The notes under the pieces are model-generated. The model was not told where the DNA came from and searched no databases. It saw only the letters and a list, made by a program, of their open reading frames with translations. A stretch of 64,000 bases of DNA from Beijerinckia mobilis (GTDB lineage: Bacteria; Pseudomonadota; Alphaproteobacteria; Rhizobiales; Beijerinckiaceae). Below are positions 52,037 through 61,290 of the stretch, in pieces. How positions within the stretch are numbered: position 1 is the first letter of the stretch; each line of letters starts with the position of its first letter. A program made the position numbers and the translations under genes. The stretch is taken from contig NZ_JQJH01000017.1 in the NCBI RefSeq assembly GCF_000745425.1, forward strand, positions 1 to 64,000, given 5' to 3'.

Positions 52037-53119
52037 TTAACTGCTCAACCCCGCCAGCAAACTCGGCATATCCAGCGGCCTGAAACCGTAATGATTGAGC
52101 CAGCGGATATCGGCATCGAAGAAGGCGCGGAGGTCCGGCATACCGTATTTCAACATGGCGATACGGTCGATGCCCATGCCCCAGGCGAAGCCCTGATAGA
52201 CATCGGGATCAAGCCCGCAATTGCGCAGCACGTTGGGATGCACCATGCCGCAACCGAGGATTTCCAGCCAATCGTCACCCTCGCCAAAGCGGATCTCGCC
52301 GCCCTTGCGGGAACATTGGATATCCACTTCCATTGACGGTTCGGTAAAGGGGAAATAGCTCGGGCGGAAACGCATTTTCACGTCCGGCACTTCGAAGAAG
52401 GCCTTGCAGAATTCCTCCAAAATCCATTTCAGATTGCCGAGATGGGCGGAGCGGTCGATAACCAGCCCTTCGACCTGATGGAACATGGGTGTATGCGTCT
52501 GGTCGGAATCGCAGCGATAGGTGCGGCCGGGGCAGATGACGCGGATCGGCGGCTTCTGCGTCAGCATAGTGCGCACCTGCACCGGGCTTGTATGCGTGCG
52601 CAACACTTTGCGTTTACCCTCGGCATCCGGCTCGAAGAAGAACGTATCATGCATGTCCCGCGCGGGATGATCCGGTGGGAAATTCAGCTTGGTGAAATTG
52701 TAATCGTCGGTTTCGATATCCGGCCCTTCGGCAATGGCGAAACCCATTTCCGCGAAGATCGCCGCCAGTTCATCCATGACCTGCGTGATGGGATGTATGC
52801 GCCCCTGCTCTTCCGGACGCGCCAGCACCGGCAAGGTGACGTCGATGGTTTCGGCGGTGAGCCGCGCCTCGAGCTCCTGCTCCTTCAGGATCACGCGCCG
52901 CTCGGCCAAAGCCTCGGTGACCTTGTCCTTGATCGCATTAATGGCGGCGCCCTGCACCTTGCGCTCTTCCGGCGCCATCTTGCCGAGCGTCGCCAGCAGG
53001 GCCGAAATGCTGCCTTTCTTGCCGAGCGCGGCGATCCGCACGGCTTCCAGCGCGCTTTCATCCGCGGCGGCGGCCACCTGCGCAAGCGTTTCCATCAGCA
53101 GGGCATCGAGATCAGACAT
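52037..53119 (-). CDS. pheS: phenylalanine-tRNA ligase alpha subunit
   Basis: 360 residues, normal size. The N-terminal coiled coil ([20 protein letters not shown]) and class II synthetase motifs are present: [61 protein letters not shown] and GWxMGIDR-type [20 protein letters not shown]. It pairs with PheT to charge tRNA-Phe. pheT does not follow in this window; the downstream 329 bases are empty and the next gene (grxC) faces it. Start ATG 53117-53119 or three codons earlier. Confidence 0.95.
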   Translation of the reverse strand: MSDLDALLMETLAQVAAAADESALEAVRIAALGKKGSISALLATLGKMAPEERKVQGAAINAIKDKVTEALAERRVILKEQELEARLTAETIDVTLPVLARPEEQGRIHPITQVMDELAAIFAEMGFAIAEGPDIETDDYNFTKLNFPPDHPARDMHDTFFFEPDAEGKRKVLRTHTSPVQVRTMLTQKPPIRVICPGRTYRCDSDQTHTPMFHQVEGLVIDRSAHLGNLKWILEEFCKAFFEVPDVKMRFRPSYFPFTEPSMEVDIQCSRKGGEIRFGEGDDWLEILGCGMVHPNVLRNCGLDPDVYQGFAWGMGIDRIAMLKYGMPDLRAFFDADIRWLNHYGFRPLDMPSLLAGLSS

Positions 53120-53194
53120 CACATTCATCCGGTCGGAATTTTCGGCGCTTGTGCCATGCGCGGGACGCAAAGTCGAGACCGTAGAGCGGTCTTG

Positions 53195-53518
53195 TCACAC
53201 CGTGACATCCCTGATCCAGGCGAGATAGGCGGGCGCGCCACGGGAAATATCGAGTTCGATGATCTCCGGCGTATCATAATCATGCATCCGCAGGATCGCC
53301 GCCTCAAGCGCCGGATAATCCGCCCGCTTGATCTTGCAGAGGAGGAGAAACTCCCGCTCGTTCTGCACCGCGCCCTGCCAGCGATAAAAGCTTTCAATGG
53401 GCATGATCTGCACGCAGGCCGCAAGCCGCTCGCCGACGAGAGCGGCGGCAAGATGGCGCGCGCTTTCCTCGCTACCGCAGGTGGTCGTCACCAGCGAGAA
53501 TAGACTTTCTTCGCTCAC
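53195..53518 (-). CDS. cutA: CutA1-family divalent-cation tolerance protein
   Basis: 107 residues: LVTTTCGSEESARHLAAALV, ERLAACVQIMPIESFYRWQG and HDYDTPEIIELDISRGAPAY are the CutA signatures of the trimeric PII-like fold. The role in metal tolerance is debated. Its start overlaps the pepP-like stop by four bases. Confidence 0.93.
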   Translation of the reverse strand: MSEESLFSLVTTTCGSEESARHLAAALVGERLAACVQIMPIESFYRWQGAVQNEREFLLLCKIKRADYPALEAAILRMHDYDTPEIIELDISRGAPAYLAWIRDVTV

Positions 53519-55353
53519 GGCTTCTTCAGCCGTTTGGTGACTTGTTTCAGCCAGCGCAGGACTTCCGGTTCAACCAGCGGCGCAAGCTCCGCGACGACGC
53601 GCGCGTGATAGGCGTTGAGCCAGGCGATTTCCTGCGCATCGAGCAGTTTCGGATCGACCAGGGCAAGGTCAATCGGCGCGAGCGTGATCGTCTCGAAGCC
53701 GAGCATTTCACGTTCAGCACCCGGAATCTCGCGCGGCTCGACCACGACGAGGTTTTCAATCCGGATGCCCCACTGGCCGGCATTATAATAACCGGGCTCG
53801 TTGGAAAGGATCATCCCCGGCTCCAGCGCCACGCCGCCCGTCTTGGCAATGCGCTGCGGCCCCTCATGTACGGAGAGATAAGAGCCGACACCGTGCCCCG
53901 TGCCGTGATCGAAATCGAGCCCCGCCTGCCACAGCGCCATGCGGGCGAAGGCATCGATCTGGCTGCCCGCCGTGCCCTTGGGGAAGACCGCCCGGGCGAT
54001 AGCGATATGGCCCTTGAGCACGCGGGTGAAACGATCACGCATCAGCGCGGTCGGCCGGCCGACCGAGAGCGTGCGGGTGATGTCGGTGGTGCCGTCCTCA
54101 TATTGGCCGCCGGAATCGATGAGGAAAATACCCTTGCCGATGCGGCGGTTGGTCTTGACGGTGACATGATAATGCGGAATGGCCGCATTCGGCCCGGCGG
54201 CGGCGATCGAGGGAAAGGACACATCCTTGAGCTTGCCGGTGTCCCGGCGGAAGGTTTCCAGCGCCTCGGCGGCCTCGATTTCCGTCAGACGGCCGGAAGG
54301 CGCGTTCACGGCAAACCAATGCAGGAAGGTGGTCATCGCCGCACCATCGCGCCGATGCGCCTCGCGCATGCCCTTGAGTTCCGTCTTGTTCTTACAGGCT
54401 TTGAGGAGCGCGATCGGATCGGGGCCGACCTCGTGGCAGCCGCCTGCCTCCTTGAGGAGATCGGCCAGCTTCACCGGCACAGTGGCATGATCGAAGCTGA
54501 CCGTTTTACTGTTGCGGCCAAGCTCCTTGAGATCCAATTCCAGCAGGGGCGGCTCAGCGAGATCGGCAAGGACGCAAAGCTTCTCCTGCAGGGCAACATC
54601 GAGCTTGCGTGCATCGACGTAAAGCCTTGGCTTGATGTCCGGGATTCTTTCCGGATTGAAAATCAGCGCGTAAGCCAAAGGCAGGGGTGTGTGCGCGACA
54701 TCGCGGCCACGGATGTTGAAGGCCCAGGCGACGGCATGCGGATCACTGACGAGAAGGGCATCGTTGGTGCCGAGCGAACGCTGGATGCGGGCAAGTTTGC
54801 TTTCCGCGCTCTCACCGGCGAATTTTTTCGGATGCGCATTGATCTTGCCAAGCGGATGCGCCGGCCGGTCGACCCAGACCACGTCGATCGGATTATCATC
54901 GACCGGCACGAGTTCGGCGCCGGCCAGGGCACAGGCACGCCGATAGCGTTCGATCTGCGCTGGCGTGTGCAGCCAGGGATCATAGCCGATTTTGGCGCCC
55001 TGCGGCAGATTGGCGGCAAACCATGCCTCGGGGCTTGTCTGGACCAGGGCGACCGGCTCGAAGCAGTCCAAATCCACTTGATCACGCACGGCGAGTACAT
55101 AGCGGCCATCGACGAAGATCACCGCGCGGCCGGCAAGGACGACGGCGAGGCCGGCCGATCCAGTGAAGCCGGACAGCCAGGCGAGGCGCTCCTCGGAGGG
55201 CGGGACATATTCATTCTGATGTTTGTCGGCGCGCGGCACGAGAAAGCCATCGAGACCGAGTTCCGCCAGCCGGCCGCGCAACAAAGCCAGACGCTCTCTG
55301 CCGAAAGAGGGATCGGCGACGCTCTCGAAGGATTGGTAACGGCTCTCGAACAT
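53515..55353 (-). CDS. Xaa-Pro aminopeptidase (M24B, aminopeptidase P)
   Basis: 612 residues, the long three-domain form. Creatinase-N domains (DGFLVPRADKHQNEYVPPSE, and a second from 180) precede the pita-bread catalytic domain. That domain has metal ligands in LIDSGGQYEDGTTDITRT (two Asp), GTGHGVGSYLSVHEGP (His), SNEPGYY (Glu) and GIRIENL (Glu). It removes N-terminal residues preceding proline in the cytosol. The long reading frame on the opposite strand is a shadow. Confidence 0.93.
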   Translation of the reverse strand: MFESRYQSFESVADPSFGRERLALLRGRLAELGLDGFLVPRADKHQNEYVPPSEERLAWLSGFTGSAGLAVVLAGRAVIFVDGRYVLAVRDQVDLDCFEPVALVQTSPEAWFAANLPQGAKIGYDPWLHTPAQIERYRRACALAGAELVPVDDNPIDVVWVDRPAHPLGKINAHPKKFAGESAESKLARIQRSLGTNDALLVSDPHAVAWAFNIRGRDVAHTPLPLAYALIFNPERIPDIKPRLYVDARKLDVALQEKLCVLADLAEPPLLELDLKELGRNSKTVSFDHATVPVKLADLLKEAGGCHEVGPDPIALLKACKNKTELKGMREAHRRDGAAMTTFLHWFAVNAPSGRLTEIEAAEALETFRRDTGKLKDVSFPSIAAAGPNAAIPHYHVTVKTNRRIGKGIFLIDSGGQYEDGTTDITRTLSVGRPTALMRDRFTRVLKGHIAIARAVFPKGTAGSQIDAFARMALWQAGLDFDHGTGHGVGSYLSVHEGPQRIAKTGGVALEPGMILSNEPGYYNAGQWGIRIENLVVVEPREIPGAEREMLGFETITLAPIDLALVDPKLLDAQEIAWLNAYHARVVAELAPLVEPEVLRWLKQVTKRLKKP

Positions 55354-56340
55354 AGGTTTCCAACAGCCTCAATGGATTGCGTGAAGGCGATGCATGCGGT
55401 GGGCCTGAACCACGCGTCTCGCTCATCGAGCGCATAATCTCGAAGAAGCCCTTACGCAAGCTTCACACCAGATCAAAGACTTAATTTACCCTGAAACCTT
55501 GACCGTCGCTGCCAAGGATGGGGAGGGTCGATGACGGACGAGAAATATATCCTCCGCCCTCATAGGGACGCAAAGGGACCTGGCGAAAGACCAATGCCCG
55601 AAAGTGAGGCGCCGTGGATTTGCGACAACAGCTCTATCCTGAAATACGCCGCAATCGCGATGAACAATGAAATGTTTGTAATCGTTGAAACCTTTTAGCC
55701 ACACTCGCAGCTACGGACCGGAATGAACAGGATGCAACACACAGTGGCGAACACAATTATATATAAGCTGCTTACTTGACGAACATCCCTACAGGTGAAA
55801 CACTGTCATGCAACCTGCGATACGGCATATAAGCAGATTGCTTTCATACGATTTTAACATACAAAAGAGAAACTAATTTCATGCGGATAATCAAACCTGG
55901 CAATCCAAGATGCATGTACCGAGGCCGTCAAAAGTTTCTCTCTTGCAGAAATCATTACCCGATGAAACGGTCATTCGGGAAATCCTAATTTAAACTATTG
56001 TAATCGCATAATTTATCCGCAAACAGTCTCACATTGAAACGACATTCACGATCTCGGTAAATTTTATCTCCCGGGATCGAGAACGGGTATAGAATAACGA
56101 GTACAACTGAAACACCTCGGAAATGATAAACAGATAACATAACGCGCTGAACTTCCATTGAAAATGATTCAAACTGGATAACGCCAGTTGAAAGGAAGCC
56201 ATATTGGGTGTTTGATCGGTTTTCCGTTTGGAAAGGCGAAAAGACGCGCATGCACCAAGGCTCCATGAGACTTGGCGTCAATCATTCGATGAGAACTCAG
56301 AGCCAACTCTATTCCCGTAGAAATTGTTGGAGTTCTGACT
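55354..56340. other. gene-poor AT-rich stretch
   Basis: Nearly 1 kb with no supported gene, noticeably more AT-rich than its neighbours (for example 55730-56100). Short frames lack ribosome sites and domains. No tRNA, clear terminator or insertion sequence end was recognised. Confidence 0.4.
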
Positions 56341-56613
56341 ATGGCGTTAAAGACTTGTCCCACCTGCGGTCGCCCCAATATGGACCGCGTCATCTATCTC
56401 GCCCTTCCCGGTTCGCTTTGTCGAACCAAGGGATGCAATACACTTCTCGGATTGGCATCCTACGCACCTGCAATCACATGCACAGATGAACGCGGCGAGC
56501 GTGATTATCATTTTCTTCGATATAATGATTTCTATTTAAAAGCATTGTGGCAATGGCTGAAGAGCAGTTGGTCTCTCTCTCGCAAGGCAGTGACGGAAGC
56601 TAGCCCGACGTAA
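56341..56613 (+). CDS. small zinc-ribbon-like protein
   Basis: 90 residues. N-terminal CPTCGRPNMDRVIYLALPGS followed by LCRTKGC gives two possible metal-binding Cys pairs. The rest (DYHFLRYNDFYLKALWQWLK) is aromatic and basic. GGAG lies about 9 bases before the ATG. No family recognised; it sits alone in an AT-rich region. Confidence 0.5.
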   Translation: MALKTCPTCGRPNMDRVIYLALPGSLCRTKGCNTLLGLASYAPAITCTDERGERDYHFLRYNDFYLKALWQWLKSSWSLSRKAVTEASPT

Positions 56614-57006
56614 AGCGATTATCGCATTCTGCATTCCATCGATCCGAAGACAGGGCATCGCTTTGCAAGCGTCGTTCGATAATGAGGATTTGGAAGCGAT
56701 CCCCTACAGGACAAACCTAGAAACGAAAATTTATTCCAAAACTATTCGAGACATTTACGAAAATAGAGAATATCCTTCCCGCGCCATGTAACGCCGCGAG
56801 CCTCTAAAAGTTTCCACGAGAGAACACATTCGGATGGTTCCGGATGGTCCTTCTTTGTACATTTCTTGATAGAAACGGCGCATGGGACGTCATGCTGTCC
56901 GGGATTCGCTATACCCTCTGGGGAACAAGTTCGCTTCCGAACTCATGGATTGCAAGAGCATCCATCATACGCGCCAGTGATCCATGTGACTTAACAGGAG
57001 CTTGGT
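56614..57006. other. gene-free spacer before thiE
   Basis: About 390 bases with one weak rightward frame (from 56844) that runs into thiE antisense and is rejected. No clear thi operon terminator was found. Confidence 0.35.
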
Positions 57007-57627
57007 TTATCGAGCGACACCTTGCTGAAGAAAATGACGCGTCGCCTCCAGCCAGGCCCCCGTTCTTTGTTCTGGATCGGGATTGAGGCTGATGTCGGTC
57101 ACCACGGCAGCACTATCGGCACCAGCTTCCAGAACACCTGCAACGCGTCCCAGCGTAATGCCGCCGATTCCAACGAGCGGAATATCACCAATCCGCTTCT
57201 TCCATTCTCCCAGGCGCTCAAGCCCCTGCGGTGCAAAAGGCATTGCCTTCAAGATCGTCGGATAGATCGGCCCAAGCGCAACATAATCGGGGTTGATCGA
57301 CAAGGCTCGTTCGAGTTCAGGCTCGTCATGGGTGGAAACACCCAGGCGCAGACCAGCGCGCCGGATCGCGGGCAAGTCCGCCGTATCGAGATCGCCCTGG
57401 CCGAGATGGATGTAATCGCAGCCGAGATCAATCGCTTCCCGCCAAAAATCATTGACGATCAATTGCGCGCCATAGTTCGTGCAGAGATTTTTCGCACGAA
57501 TAATTTCGTCCCTCAGACCATTGCCATCAAGGTCCTTGATCCGCAATTGAACGAGTTTGACCCCACATGGGAGCAGACGTTCAAGCCAGTTGGCGCTGTC
57601 GACGATCAGGTAAAATGGATCCAGCAT
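57007..57627 (-). CDS. thiE: thiamine phosphate synthase
   Basis: 206 residues of the TIM-barrel ThiE family: GVKLVQLRIKDLDGNGL, GAQLIVNDFWREAIDLGCDY, IHLGQGDLDTADLPAIRRAG, GVSTHDEPELERAL, YVALGPIYPTILKAM and LVGIGGITLGRVAGVLEAGA with AAVVTDISL. It joins HMP-PP and thiazole phosphate to thiamine phosphate. The start overlaps the thiG stop (TGATG). Last gene of thiOSGE. Confidence 0.93.
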   Translation of the reverse strand: MLDPFYLIVDSANWLERLLPCGVKLVQLRIKDLDGNGLRDEIIRAKNLCTNYGAQLIVNDFWREAIDLGCDYIHLGQGDLDTADLPAIRRAGLRLGVSTHDEPELERALSINPDYVALGPIYPTILKAMPFAPQGLERLGEWKKRIGDIPLVGIGGITLGRVAGVLEAGADSAAVVTDISLNPDPEQRTGAWLEATRHFLQQGVAR

Positions 57628-58430
57628 CAGGCAGTATCCCGGAAGGCGAGGCCGCTCATTGGCGTCGAGGGAGCAGCCATGTCGCGCGGCTCCATCGGTT
57701 GGGAGAGATAGGCGAGCCTGCCAGCCTCCACGCCGAGTGCAAAGGCTCGCGCCATAGCAACGGGATCGCCGGCCTTGGCAATAGCCGTATTGAGCAGAAT
57801 GGCATCATAACCCATTTCCATCGCCGCCACTGCATGCGAGGGGGTGCCGATGCCGGCATCGACGATCAGCGGAATGTCGGGAAAATGTCCGCGCAAGGAC
57901 CGCAAGGCATAGGGATTATTGAGTCCGCGCCCCGAACCGATCGGCGCGGCCCAGGGCATCAAAACCTCGCAACCCGCCGCGAGCAATTTTTCGGCGACGA
58001 CCAGATCATCCGTCGTATAGGGAAAAACCTGAAAACCCTCGCGAGAGAGAATTCCCGCAGCCTCGACCAGTCCGAAAACATCCGGTTGCAGAGTGTCGTC
58101 CTCGCCAATGACCTCCAGTTTGATCCAGGAGGTTTCAAACACTTCGCGGGCCATTTGCGCCGTTGTGACGGCCTCCTTCACGGTGCGGCAGCCGGCAGTG
58201 TTGGGCAGGACCCGCAGTCCTTGTTCCCGAATGAGTGTCCAGAAATGCTCACCGGCGCGGCTCGCTCCGGATTCTCTCCGCAATGAAACTGTTACAACCT
58301 CAGCGCCGGAAGCACACAAAGCATCGCTGAGCACGCTCGGTGAAGGATATTGGGCCGTACCGATGAAAAGACGCGACACGAGCGTCGTGCCGTAAACGGC
58401 AAACGGCCTTGCATCCTTATCTTCGCTCAT
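57627..58430 (-). CDS. thiG: thiazole synthase
   Basis: 267 residues. [32 protein letters not shown] (schiff-base strand), [55 protein letters not shown] and [20 protein letters not shown] with [14 protein letters not shown] identify ThiG. It builds thiazole phosphate from DXP, dehydroglycine and ThiS-thiocarboxylate. GGGAGG precedes ATG 58430. Confidence 0.94.
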   Translation of the reverse strand: MSEDKDARPFAVYGTTLVSRLFIGTAQYPSPSVLSDALCASGAEVVTVSLRRESGASRAGEHFWTLIREQGLRVLPNTAGCRTVKEAVTTAQMAREVFETSWIKLEVIGEDDTLQPDVFGLVEAAGILSREGFQVFPYTTDDLVVAEKLLAAGCEVLMPWAAPIGSGRGLNNPYALRSLRGHFPDIPLIVDAGIGTPSHAVAAMEMGYDAILLNTAIAKAGDPVAMARAFALGVEAGRLAYLSQPMEPRDMAAPSTPMSGLAFRDTA

Positions 58431-58563
58431 CAAGTCTTCCTCCCTTTCCGTAAGGGATCCCGCATTGCGATTCCCTCGTCGCCTTGTCTCTTCGGGTTTT
58501 GGCGTGTGTTTTAATGGCTACTTCGGCAAGCCGAATGGCGTATGGCCAAACCTTGTGTTGCCT

Positions 58564-58761
58564 TTAGCCACCCTGGCGGGGCACCAGAATTTCGACCTGG
58601 TCACCAGTTCTCAACGGCGTCGCGCTTCGTTGGTCGCGCCGCACAAAAGTCTGGTTTACAGCAGTTGCCACCATCGCCTCTGTATAATCGAGTTCGCGCA
58701 GCAGCGATTCAAGCGTCACTGCCGCGACGTCAAGCTCTTTGCCGTTCACGCGAATCAACAT
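58564..58761 (-). CDS. thiS: sulfur carrier protein ThiS
   Basis: 65 residues ending in VEILVPRQGG, the di-glycine tail needed for thiocarboxylate formation. The beta-grasp fold pattern LIRVNGKELDV...LESLLRELDY and ATAVNQTFVRRDQ agrees. It starts inside the 3' end of thiO (32-base overlap) and precedes thiG by 133 bases. Confidence 0.92.
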   Translation of the reverse strand: MLIRVNGKELDVAAVTLESLLRELDYTEAMVATAVNQTFVRRDQRSATPLRTGDQVEILVPRQGG

Positions 58762-59743
58762 CCATGACCTCCGGGAAATAAGCACCTTCAAGAATTGTGC
58801 GCCTGAGCCTGCGGGCCACGGGCGGCGCAAGCAGGAAACCGTGCCGATAAAGGCCATTCGCCCGGACCATTCGCCCCTCGATCCGAAAACGCGGCAGATT
58901 ATTGGGAAAAGCTGGTCTGAGACCTGCCCCGGTCTCGATGATTTCCGCCTCGCCGAAAGCCGGGTGAACAGTCATCGCCGCACTGAGCAATTCGACCATG
59001 GAGCGCGCGGTAATGCGTCCTTCCTCCTCATTTTCGATGGAAGTCGCGCCGATCATGAAACGCCCGTCGCCGCGGGGGACGATATAGACCGGAAAACGCG
59101 GGTGCAGAAAGCGAATGGGCCTTGCGAGAGTGATCTCCTGCGTCCGCAGAACCAACATCTCGCCCTTGACGCCACGGAGATCCGGCAGCGCCCCGCGTCC
59201 CGCAAGCCCCCGGCAATCGATGATCCAGTCGGCTGGCACATCTGCCGGATCGGAAACATCGACGCCAAAATGCAGCTTGACATTCGGCATGGCGGCGAGC
59301 CGTTCGGCCAGCGCACGGGTCGCCTCACGTGGATCGAGATGCGCTTCCTCGGGAAAGAAAAGAGCCTCGGAGAAACGCCCCTGGAGGTCTGCTTCCAACA
59401 GGGCAAGCTCCGCGCCATCCAAGCGCTTATAATGGCTGGTGAGGCGCGAGAAACGGTTCAGTTCCGGCCGGTCCCTGGCTGCTGCCAGAACGAGGCTGCC
59501 TTGCCGTGTCGCCACCGGTACATCCGAGGTCCAGAAGTGGAGGGCTTCCTGTCCCATATTGCAGACGAGCGGTTCGGCGCTTTCAACCTCACACCAGGGG
59601 GCAATCATGCCGCCCGCGAGAAAGGAACATCCAAGTCCAGGACCCTGGTGACGTTCTATCAGGTCGACTTCGACGCCCGCCGAAGCGAATTCGAAAGCCG
59701 TGGACAGGCCCATGATGCCCGCGCCAATGATGCTTATGCGCAT
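58730..59743 (-). CDS. thiO: FAD-dependent glycine oxidase
   Basis: 337 residues. Rossmann FAD site ISIIGAGIMGLSTAFEFASA, DAAO-type ending (GAGLRPAFPNNLPRFRIE ... YRHGFLLAPPVARRL) and DWIIDCRGLAGRGALPDLRG match ThiO. It oxidises glycine to dehydroglycine for ThiG. First gene after the TPP riboswitch. Confidence 0.92.
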   Translation of the reverse strand: MRISIIGAGIMGLSTAFEFASAGVEVDLIERHQGPGLGCSFLAGGMIAPWCEVESAEPLVCNMGQEALHFWTSDVPVATRQGSLVLAAARDRPELNRFSRLTSHYKRLDGAELALLEADLQGRFSEALFFPEEAHLDPREATRALAERLAAMPNVKLHFGVDVSDPADVPADWIIDCRGLAGRGALPDLRGVKGEMLVLRTQEITLARPIRFLHPRFPVYIVPRGDGRFMIGATSIENEEEGRITARSMVELLSAAMTVHPAFGEAEIIETGAGLRPAFPNNLPRFRIEGRMVRANGLYRHGFLLAPPVARRLRRTILEGAYFPEVMDVDSRERQRA

Positions 59744-59834
59744 GGATACGCCCTCTCAGCTGAAGAAAGGAGGACGAAAGGCCGGGATGGAATACGGCGA
59801 GCGCCGAAAAGGACGGAAATATATCATGTCGATT

Positions 59835-59936
59835 TGCCCTCCCTCCGCCAGCGTGAACTGGATCAGGTTCAAAGGGTCGCCGGGCCGCCATGGGCGCTGC
59901 CAGCCTCTCAGCCCCCTGCCGGGGCTCCCCTGGTCT
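59835..59936 (-). promoter_or_regulatory. TPP riboswitch (thi box)
   Basis: On the minus strand the conserved TPP-aptamer blocks appear in order: GGGGAGCCCCGG...GGGCTGAGAGG (pyrimidine-sensor arm), then ACCCTTTGAACCTGATCCAG and CGCTGGCGGAGGGA. About 90 bases remain to the thiO ATG for an expression platform. It should shut the thiOSGE operon when thiamine pyrophosphate is abundant. Confidence 0.95.
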
Positions 59937-59989
59937 CTTGATCATCAAGTCTTTCGACATCGAGGCTCTGCCAGTGTCCACCCCGCCTA

Positions 59990-60357
59990 GCGCTCCAGCC
60001 AGGCTGGCGCATCTTTATCAAGGAGGATCGCCAAACGGTTCAAAAAGTTTGAAAACACCCCGGATTCAGGGGGTAGCCGCTCGGAAACATCCAGATTGCT
60101 GCAGGATCACCTCGACCATCGGTCTTGATATCGTCACCGATTTAAGCACAGGCGCTCGCAGACGCAAGTGGGTTTCCATGAGCCAAAAGGACCATGCGTT
60201 GCGATGCCGCTCGTTAGGCGGAGTCTTTGCGCAAAGTGCTGCCCACTCCTCTCGACGCATCGCTGCGGTGAACCCATTAAATCGGATGGGCCTCTATGAG
60301 GGGACCACGGCGATCTGCTAGATCCTCGATGCATCTTCTCTTTCATCGAGTCCCAGA
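59990..60357. other. spacer between thi riboswitch and GST gene
   Basis: About 370 bases holding the divergent promoters. No gene supported; short frames lack domains. Confidence 0.35.
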
Positions 60358-60960
60358 ATGAAGCTCTTTTACAGCCCGGCATCGCCCTACGCGCGCAAGG
60401 TGCGGATCGTCGCGATGGAAACTGGTCTTCATGACCGCCTTGAGATCGTTTCCGTTGATACATCAAATCCCAACAACGGTCTTGCCGATCACAATCCGCT
60501 CTCCAAAATTCCGGTTCTGGAAACGGAATTCGGCCCGCTCTACGATAGTCCTGTCATCTGCGAATATCTCGACACATTGCACGCGGGCGAGAAATTGTTT
60601 CCGGCGGAAGGCACATCACGCTGGAAGGCGTTGCGCTGGCAGGCACTCGCCGACGGACTCCTCGATGCCGCACTGCTCATCCGCTATGAGCAGACGCAAC
60701 GGCCCACAGAGCGCCAATATGACGGTTTCATCGACAAACAGAAGAGCAAGATTGCCGGCGCGCTGGACTATATGAATGGAAATGTTCGTGAGCTCGAAGC
60801 GCCGCTGACGATCGGCACCATAGCGGTCGCCTCCGCGCTCGGATATCTCAATCTGCGATTTGCCGATCTTGCCTGGCACGATACACATTCCGATCTCGCG
60901 CTATGGCACAAACAATTTGCCGCACGGCCTTCCTATGTGAATACACAAGTCGAGGGATAG
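60358..60960 (+). CDS. glutathione S-transferase family protein
   Basis: 200 residues. Thioredoxin-fold N-terminus (KLFYSPASPYARKVRIVAME, cis-Pro in SKIPVLETEFGPLYDSPVIC with the GSH-binding DSPVI) and an all-helical C-terminal domain (TIGTIAVASALGYLNLRFAD). The SPASPYARKV start is typical of bacterial YibF-like GSTs. Substrate unknown. Confidence 0.9.
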   Translation: MKLFYSPASPYARKVRIVAMETGLHDRLEIVSVDTSNPNNGLADHNPLSKIPVLETEFGPLYDSPVICEYLDTLHAGEKLFPAEGTSRWKALRWQALADGLLDAALLIRYEQTQRPTERQYDGFIDKQKSKIAGALDYMNGNVRELEAPLTIGTIAVASALGYLNLRFADLAWHDTHSDLALWHKQFAARPSYVNTQVEG

Positions 60961-61162
60961 AGCCCCCTCACAATCAAACCATTGCCGTTTCCAACAATCA
61001 CTAGAAGCCATCTCGTCAAGCACGAAACACCGCCAATCACGTCGATTTTTGTGCTTGATAAAACGATGGATACACAGACGCCCTTGACCATCATGGCGTG
61101 TAACATAAAATCTCGGGACGATAACTCCCTGATCTGTCCTGACCGAGATTCGACCCCAGAGA

Positions 61163-61221
61163 CCGTGGCCCAGCGGGTTGCCGCCGAACCTCATGATCGC
61201 AATTGGTTGTGATCAATGAGG
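61163..61221. repeat. GATC-hairpin/GGCGG repeat, copy 3 (inverted)
   Basis: GCGGGTTGCCGCCGAACCTC then ATGATCGCAATT...GTGATCAATGAGG (61172-61221) is the reverse orientation of the 35743 and 45436 units: the GGCGG mini-stem first, the GATC hairpin second. Confidence 0.45.
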
Positions 61222-61290
61222 AGTGGCAGAAACATTCAAATCACGTATCTATGGTCTCCGCGCTCCGGAACGACCACGTATTCGTCTTGC

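Noticed and set aside
53542-55437. 631-codon rightward frame opposite aminopeptidase P
   Set aside because: Shadow of a high-GC gene; no domains, while the other strand shows complete M24B metal ligands.
56844-57086. 80-codon rightward frame before thiE
   Set aside because: It overlaps the end of thiE in antisense and lacks a ribosome site.
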